A program made the position numbers and the translations under genes. A stretch of 64,000 nt of DNA from assembly GCF_011947285.1 (NCBI RefSeq), contig NZ_JAAOZT010000007.1, forward strand, positions 1 through 64,000, written 5' to 3'. This DNA is from Glaciimonas immobilis. GTDB taxonomy: Bacteria > Pseudomonadota > Gammaproteobacteria > Burkholderiales > Burkholderiaceae_D. This document shows, piece by piece, positions 58,968 through 64,000 of this stretch. The notes under the pieces were generated by a model. The model was given only the letters and a program-made list of their open reading frames with translations, did no database searches and was not told where the DNA came from. The number at the start of each line of letters is the position of its first letter. Position 1 is the stretch's first letter.

Positions 58968-59331
58968 TCTGGCACCTGCTGATTATTGGCAATTGGCAAT
59001 GGATGCTGATTTATTCAGATGCGCCCATTCTGACGTCTGAATGATGCGCTCTGAATTCAGCGCAAAAGCCAGCCATAGCAAAGCTACTGATCTGACTACC
59101 TCGCCGCAAGGTCCGGTAGTTGGTTCTTTGCAGTTTTCTGCAGTTTTTATCAATAATCTCGCTATTAAGGATAAAAACCGGCAGAATCCGTTGTTCGTTA
59201 GTAATTTTTCGCTTTGATTCCTGAAATGTGGCACCTTCCGTTTCACTAAAGGTTGCTTTCGGCATCGGGCACTATTTATAGAAGTCAGAGTTTGTAGCAG
59301 GTTGCGGACTCACATACAACGCTGAATCATT
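58968..59331. other. Long yajC-secD spacer without a supported gene
   Basis: A 364-base gap inside an otherwise conserved cluster. Two overlapping minus-strand frames (59011-59265, 58983-59246) resemble nothing known. Short near-repeats such as TTGGCAATTGGCAATGG occur. No terminator was found, so yajC and secDF may be joined or separately promoted. Confidence 0.4.
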
Positions 59332-61191
59332 ATGAATCGCTATCCAATCTGGAAATATATTGTGATCGTCTTCGCGCTGCTGTTCGGCGTGGTGTACACA
59401 CTGCCAAACTTTTTCGGCGAATCGCCTGCAGTCCAAATCAGCAGCATAAAGTCTACCTTGAAGGTAGATAGCACGCTAAGCGGTCGGGTGGAGCAAGTTT
59501 TGCAGCAAGCCAATCTGGCACCGCTCAATGTAGTTTTTGATAATGCCGGGACGGAGGGCTCAGTGCGTGCGCGTTTCAAGGATACGGACACCCAATTCAA
59601 GGCCAAAACGGTACTCGAAAAAGAGTTGAATACCGATCCCGCCGATCCAATGTATAGCGTTGCTTATAATTTGGTGCCAAATACGCCGCAGTGGCTGCAA
59701 AGCTTGCACGCGTTTCCGATGTTTCTGGGCCTGGATCTGCGCGGCGGTGTTTATTTCCTGATGCAAGTCGATGTGCAGGCGATCGCGAATAAGCGTATCC
59801 AGGGCCTGCAAGCAAGTACCCGCAGCATTTTGCGTGACAAAGATATACGCTACAGCGGTATTGACCGCAACGGCGATGCAATTGAAATCGGTTTCCGCGA
59901 CCTGGCTACCCTGAACAGCGCAAAGACGCTATTGGCAGACCAGTTGCCTGAACTCACTTTGACCGAAGCACCGGCGGGGGCAGAGCCTAAGTTGACCGCT
60001 AACCTGAAACCGGATGTGTTAAAAACAACCACCGATCAAAGTGTCCAGCAAAATATTCTTACACTATCGAAGCGCGTCAATGAGCTAGGCGTTGCCGAGC
60101 CGATCATTCAGCGCCAGGGTGCTGACCGGATCGTGGTGCAGTTGCCCGGCGTGCAGGATGTGGCGCGCGCCAAGGACATTATTGGTCGCACCGCGACGCT
60201 GGAAGTGCGTCTGGTGGATGAGTCGGTGACGCGGGGGACAGAATTAAGTGCTGCAGTACCGTTCGGTTCCGAACTGTTCAAGGTCGGTAAAAACGCCCCC
60301 GTGATTTTGTACAAAGATCCGGTGTTAACCGGCGATTACATCTCCAACGCTTCGGTCTCATTCGATCAGAATCATCAACCCGCTGTCAGTATCGATTTGA
60401 ACGGTGACGGTGGTCGTAAGATGCGCGCTGCTACCAGAGACAAAATTGGTAAAGGGATGGCGGTCGTATTGTTTGAAAAAGGCAAAGGCGAAGTCTTGAC
60501 GGTGGCGACCATTCAAAGCGAATTGGGTTCGAGCTTCCAGATTACCGGCATGGGAACACCGCAAGCCGCTGCCGACTTGTCGCTGCTAATGCGCGCCGGT
60601 TCACTGGCGGCACCGATGGAGATCATCGAAGAGCGCACCATTGGGCCGCAACTCGGTGCTGAAAATATCAAAAAAGGTTTTGATTCCACCATGTACGGCT
60701 TTATGGTTGTTTCGGCCTTCATGATTATTTATTACCTGTTGTTCGGTCTGTTTAGCGTGATTGCGTTGTCGGTTAATTTGTTGCTGCTGGTTGCCGTGTT
60801 GTCGACTTTGCAAGCTACGTTGACACTGCCCGGTATCGCCGCGATTGCTTTGACGCTGGGTATGGCGATTGATGCCAACGTACTGGTCAACGAGCGGATA
60901 CGCGAAGAGTTACGCAAAGGGAACTCTCCTCAGGCTGCGATTGCCTTAGGGTTTGAGCACGCGTGGCACACCATTCTCGACTCCAATGTGACGGCACTCA
61001 TTGCCGGTATTGCGTTGCTGGTTTTTGGTTCCGGTGCTATTCGTGGTTTTGCGGTGGTGCATTGCCTGGGTATTCTGACTTCGATGTTCTCGGCAGTGTT
61101 CTTCTCCCGTGGTTTAGCCAATTTGTGGTACGGCCGCCGTAAGAAACTGACGTCATTGTCCATCGGCAAAGTATGGCGACCTGGCGATTAA
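59332..61191 (+). CDS. secD: Protein translocase subunit SecD
   Basis: SecD works with SecF as a proton-driven RND-type motor that completes export through SecYEG. The 619-residue protein has one N-terminal helix, a long periplasmic domain with the hallmark LGLDLRGGVYFLMQVD, and five C-terminal helices with LRAGSLAAPMEIIEERTIGPQLGAENIKKG and LTLGMAIDANVLVNERIREELRKG. It is followed by secF after 110 bases. Confidence 0.97.
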   Translation: MNRYPIWKYIVIVFALLFGVVYTLPNFFGESPAVQISSIKSTLKVDSTLSGRVEQVLQQANLAPLNVVFDNAGTEGSVRARFKDTDTQFKAKTVLEKELNTDPADPMYSVAYNLVPNTPQWLQSLHAFPMFLGLDLRGGVYFLMQVDVQAIANKRIQGLQASTRSILRDKDIRYSGIDRNGDAIEIGFRDLATLNSAKTLLADQLPELTLTEAPAGAEPKLTANLKPDVLKTTTDQSVQQNILTLSKRVNELGVAEPIIQRQGADRIVVQLPGVQDVARAKDIIGRTATLEVRLVDESVTRGTELSAAVPFGSELFKVGKNAPVILYKDPVLTGDYISNASVSFDQNHQPAVSIDLNGDGGRKMRAATRDKIGKGMAVVLFEKGKGEVLTVATIQSELGSSFQITGMGTPQAAADLSLLMRAGSLAAPMEIIEERTIGPQLGAENIKKGFDSTMYGFMVVSAFMIIYYLLFGLFSVIALSVNLLLLVAVLSTLQATLTLPGIAAIALTLGMAIDANVLVNERIREELRKGNSPQAAIALGFEHAWHTILDSNVTALIAGIALLVFGSGAIRGFAVVHCLGILTSMFSAVFFSRGLANLWYGRRKKLTSLSIGKVWRPGD

Positions 61192-61301
61192 TAATTTCGT
61201 CCGGCCTGAATTTTAAAAAGTAGATGTTGAAATGACCGTTCTGCCAGTTTTATGTGTTGCAAGACAGGATATAAAATGCGGTCGGTCAAACCAAAAGGAA
61301 T

Positions 61302-62249
61302 GTGATGGAGTTTTTCCGAATTAAAAAAGATATTCCGTTCATGCGCCACGCATTGATTTTAAATGCGGTGTCGGCGCTGACGTTTGTCCTGGCGGTGTTT
61401 TTCCTGTTTCATAAGGGTTTGCATTTGTCGATCGAATTCACCGGCGGTACGGTGATGGAACTGACGTATAGCCAGCCGGCGAACATCGATGGTATTCGCA
61501 AGACGGTGGAAGACATCGGTTTTGCTGACAATCAGATTCAAAGCTTTGGTACGGCGCAAGATGTATTGATTCGCCTTCCCGCTAAAAAAGGTGTCAGTTC
61601 ATCGCAACAAAGCGAAACTGTGCTCAACGCGTTAAAAGCGACCAATCCGGACGTGCAACTGAAGCGTACCGAATTTGTCGGGCCGCAGGTTGGGGAGGAA
61701 CTGGCGCATGATGGTTTAATGGCACTGCTGTTCGTGATTGTCGGTATCGTGATTTATCTGGCGATTCGATTTGAGTGGAAATATGCGATTGCTGCGATCA
61801 TCGCCAACTTGCATGATGTCGTGATTATTTTGGGATTTTTTGCATTCTTTCAGTGGGAGTTTTCGCTCACTGTTCTGGCGGCGGTGCTGGCGGTGCTGGG
61901 TTACTCGGTCAACGAATCAGTGGTTGTTTTTGACCGGGTGCGAGAGACATTCCGCGACCGGAAGTATGGCAAGCTGGCGACCCCGGATGTGTTAAATCAC
62001 GCGATTACCAGTACCATTTCACGCACCATTATTACCCACGGTAGTACTGAAATTATGGTGCTATCGATGTTGATATTTGGTGGTCCGACGCTGCATTATT
62101 TTGCTGCGGCGCTGACTATCGGTATCTTGTTCGGTATCTATTCTTCCGTATTCGTCGCCGCTGCATTAGCGATGTGGCTGGGTGTTAAGCGCGAAGATTT
62201 GATCAAGCCGATCAAGGAAAAAGATGAAACTGAAGGCGCTGTAGTGTAA
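61302..62249 (+). CDS. secF: Protein translocase subunit SecF
   Basis: Partner of SecD in the Sec export motor. The 315-residue protein begins MEFFRIKKDIPFMRHALILN, which fits the family start, and has HLSIEFTGGTVMELTYSQP, KRTEFVGPQVGEELAHDG, LAVLGYSVNESVVVFDRVRETFRD and SRTIITHGSTEIMVL. Six membrane helices are expected. The start at 61302 adds one residue before the ATG at 61305. A strong terminator closes the cluster. Confidence 0.96.
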   Translation: MMEFFRIKKDIPFMRHALILNAVSALTFVLAVFFLFHKGLHLSIEFTGGTVMELTYSQPANIDGIRKTVEDIGFADNQIQSFGTAQDVLIRLPAKKGVSSSQQSETVLNALKATNPDVQLKRTEFVGPQVGEELAHDGLMALLFVIVGIVIYLAIRFEWKYAIAAIIANLHDVVIILGFFAFFQWEFSLTVLAAVLAVLGYSVNESVVVFDRVRETFRDRKYGKLATPDVLNHAITSTISRTIITHGSTEIMVLSMLIFGGPTLHYFAAALTIGILFGIYSSVFVAAALAMWLGVKREDLIKPIKEKDETEGAVV

Positions 62250-62307
62250 ATATTGATTGAAAAGTCTGTCCGTCTTTTTCAAATTTATTTACGGTATTGC
62301 CATAGTT

Positions 62308-62339
62308 GCCCCGTTTAAGTTTATACGGGGCATTTTTTT
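62308..62339 (+). terminator. Rho-independent terminator of secDF
   Basis: GCCCCGT (62308-62314) pairs with ACGGGGC (62325-62331), followed by a seven-T run. It points with secF and lies 58 bases after its stop. Confidence 0.88.
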
Positions 62340-62358
62340 GTCTGTCCGTGTCAGCCCC

Positions 62359-62667
62359 TCAGGCGTCCGGTATCTGCAAGCTTAACAATGCCGAGCTAAG
62401 GCATTTGCCATGCGCATCCAGTGCCAGTGAACGCGTCACGCCGCCGCCAAGCGCCTTATGCAATACAAAATTGAGAGCGCCGAGTTGGGGCAGCGCATAA
62501 CGGATAACTTCGCCAAATGCGACCCCGGAGAAATGGTCTTTGACGACCTCGGCGGTCAGATATTGTTCTAGTAACGCAAAGTCCTGGGGGGCATAAGCAA
62601 TCACAGACAGGTTTGATATATCCCCTTTATCTCCCGCACGGGAGTGCGCTATGTCGCGAAGTTGCAT
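62359..62667 (-). CDS. AtuA-related C-terminal-domain protein
   Basis: A 102-residue protein corresponding to the small domain that accompanies AtuA: LRDIAHSRAGDKGDISNLSVIAY near the start and LGALNFVLHKALGGGVTRSLALDAHGK near the end. In other bacteria it is either fused to AtuA or encoded next to it, as here. The ATG at 62667 has a GAGGAG site and starts one base after the atuA stop, so the two are co-translated. Confidence 0.85.
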   Translation of the reverse strand: MQLRDIAHSRAGDKGDISNLSVIAYAPQDFALLEQYLTAEVVKDHFSGVAFGEVIRYALPQLGALNFVLHKALGGGVTRSLALDAHGKCLSSALLSLQIPDA

Positions 62668-62668
62668 C

Positions 62669-64000
62669 TCAGATCTCCTCACAGTACACAATCGCCACAA
62701 CACAGGTGTGTGGCATTAAAGTGGAGCGCACGGCCACCACGTCTTTGGCCAGTTTGGTGGCACCACCGCCGCCCGCAGGGCCGCAGGTATAAAGCGTCTC
62801 TACTTCGTTACCGATACGGACGGCTTCCTTCAGACTATCGGTTCGTCCTGTCACGCGTATGCGTACTTCGTAAGGTTCCTGAGGCGTGTTGTTCAACGCG
62901 TTTGCGGCGCTCAATGCTGCACCGTGTATTGCATTGACGCCAATCATGTCATAGCGGATTTCGTTTACTTTGACGTTGGTGATTTTCAATCGCTCTGCAA
63001 CAATGTCCAGCGCCAGTTGCGCGCGCCCCAGCGCGCCAGGACCGGCGTAAGACATTTGTCCCTCGCCGATGTAGCTGTCGATATAGCCAATAGTTACCTT
63101 TAGCATGCCGGTTTTGGGATGGCCGGTCGCGCCGTTTATCGCGACGCGATCAGGGCCGATTTCTGACATCGTAACCCGGGAAAAATCCGCCACCACGTCC
63201 GGCGTCAGGTAAGCCGCCGGATCATGGATTTCATAGAGCAATTGTTCTTTGCAAGTCGCAGCAGTGACGCTGCCGCCCGAACCGGCGACCTTAGTAATAA
63301 TCACGCTGCCATCTTCGGAAACCTCACCGATGGGGAAGCCCAGACGCGCCAGATTGCTGACATCCTTATAGCCAGGGTCGGCAAAATACCCGCCGGTAAT
63401 TTGTCCAGCGCACTCTAGCAAATGTCCTACCAACGTTCCTTGACCTAGCCGATGCCAGTCGTCCATTGCCCAACCAAACTCATGGATGAGAGGCGCTAGC
63501 ACTAAAGCAGGATCCGCGATCCGACCGGTCACGATCACGTCGGCACCTTGTGCCAGTGCTTCCACCAGCGCTTGTGCGCCGAGGTAAGCGTTGGCCGAAA
63601 GCAAGCGGTTTCCCAGTTCGGCGACTGGTATTCCGTTGTCGTCCAGATAATTGCCTTGTTGTAGGATCGATAAAACATCATCGCCAGAAATCGCCGCAAT
63701 TTTCAGCTTGGTTAGACCCAGCGATAGCGCAACCTCTTTGACCTTCGCAGCAGCGGCAAGCGGGTTTGCCGCACCCATGTTGGTAATAATCTTGATTCCC
63801 TTTTCGCTACAGATACGCAACACCGCGTGCATGCGGTCGGCAAGCAGAGGATCGTAACCCAGCGCCGCATCTTTCATCCGGGCTTGCTGCGCGAGGGCGA
63901 TCGTACGTTCGGCCAGACATTCAAAAATCAAATAATCGATATCACCTTTTTCTGCCAGTTCGATAGCCGGTTCAATCCGATCACCGGAATATCCCGCACC
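62669..64000 (-). CDS. AtuA family protein (DUF1446), partial at window end
   Basis: 443 residues are visible, and the gene continues beyond 64000; the first visible residues GAGYSGDRIEPAIELAEKGDIDYLIFECLAERT are the family N-terminus, so only about ten residues are missing. Other marks are TNMGAANPLAAAAKVKEVA, GADVIVTGRIADPALVLAPL and LYTCGPAGGGGATKLAKDV. AtuA is needed for growth on acyclic terpenes in Pseudomonas, but most homologues sit in acyl-CoA catabolic clusters and the reaction is unknown. What lies upstream would decide the pathway. Confidence 0.88.
   Translation of the reverse strand, partial: GAGYSGDRIEPAIELAEKGDIDYLIFECLAERTIALAQQARMKDAALGYDPLLADRMHAVLRICSEKGIKIITNMGAANPLAAAAKVKEVALSLGLTKLKIAAISGDDVLSILQQGNYLDDNGIPVAELGNRLLSANAYLGAQALVEALAQGADVIVTGRIADPALVLAPLIHEFGWAMDDWHRLGQGTLVGHLLECAGQITGGYFADPGYKDVSNLARLGFPIGEVSEDGSVIITKVAGSGGSVTAATCKEQLLYEIHDPAAYLTPDVVADFSRVTMSEIGPDRVAINGATGHPKTGMLKVTIGYIDSYIGEGQMSYAGPGALGRAQLALDIVAERLKITNVKVNEIRYDMIGVNAIHGAALSAANALNNTPQEPYEVRIRVTGRTDSLKEAVRIGNEVETLYTCGPAGGGGATKLAKDVVAVRSTLMPHTCVVAIVYCEEI

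Noticed and set aside
58983-59265. Two minus-strand frames in the yajC-secD gap
   Set aside because: They overlap each other in different frames and neither resembles a known protein.

Overview
The window is a stretch of bacterial chromosome that reads as a betaproteobacterium of the order Burkholderiales, most likely the family Oxalobacteraceae (a Glaciimonas/Collimonas/Herminiimonas-like genome). The basis is gene content and order: ruvA-ruvB, valS, a thiC-thiS-thiG-thiD-thiE operon, an APH-type homoserine kinase next to a DUF2782 protein and polA, xseB-ispA-dxs, glcDEF, pilT-pilU opposite yggS-proC, ubiA-oxyR-recG, and queA-tgt-yajC-secD-secF. The family-level call is inference from protein likeness remembered for these groups; no rRNA is present. 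Almost everything is ordinary core chromosome. No tRNA, rRNA, CRISPR array, prophage or intact insertion sequence was seen.

Layout. 1-3.5 kb: recombination genes ruvA and ruvB, a YaiI-family protein and a hydratase. 3.9-7.2 kb: a secreted DUF2147 protein and valS on the minus strand. 7.4-12.3 kb: thiamine operon led by a TPP riboswitch whose likely expression platform hides the thiC Shine-Dalgarno sequence. 12.4-19.6 kb: dps, an MFS exporter, uvrD, a membrane protein, thrB and a DUF2782 protein. 20-27.3 kb: a LOG-family gene and polA whose start codons touch back to back, a Tat-exported dienelactone hydrolase, a mercaptopyruvate sulfurtransferase and a Rieske oxygenase. 27.7-30.8 kb: xseB-ispA-dxs (isoprenoid precursors). 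31-38.8 kb: cobalamin adenosyltransferase, an FAD-linked D-lactate dehydrogenase, a LysR regulator and the glycolate oxidase genes glcDEF.

39.1-41.6 kb is the accessory island and the most interesting part. It holds a PAAR-tip protein, a frameshifted DUF6402 protein (a family seen beside PAAR genes), and three tandem copies of a small single-pass membrane protein repeated at exactly 383 bp. Each copy starts inside the last codons of the gene before it, and the third copy is dead. This looks like a type VI secretion cargo module with an amplified, decaying immunity gene. No other T6SS gene is in the window.

41.6-46.2 kb: glycerol catabolism (glpD with a near-perfect GlpR operator, glpK, glpF) closed by a strong terminator. 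46.2-51.3 kb: pilT-pilU-gpx on the minus strand opposite yggS and proC, then a DUF883 protein. 51.3-55.7 kb: ubiA, oxyR and recG on the minus strand. 56-62.3 kb: queA-tgt-yajC-secD-secF (queuosine tRNA modification and Sec export). 62.3-64 kb: an AtuA-type pair cut by the window end.

Smaller-scale structure includes a MITE-like element with 28-bp terminal inverted repeats (31626-31788) and a decayed relative (3499-3639), a second family of short intergenic repeats (near 17165, 43511 and 55900), in-frame tandem repeats in thiG and yggS, and several operator-like palindromes.
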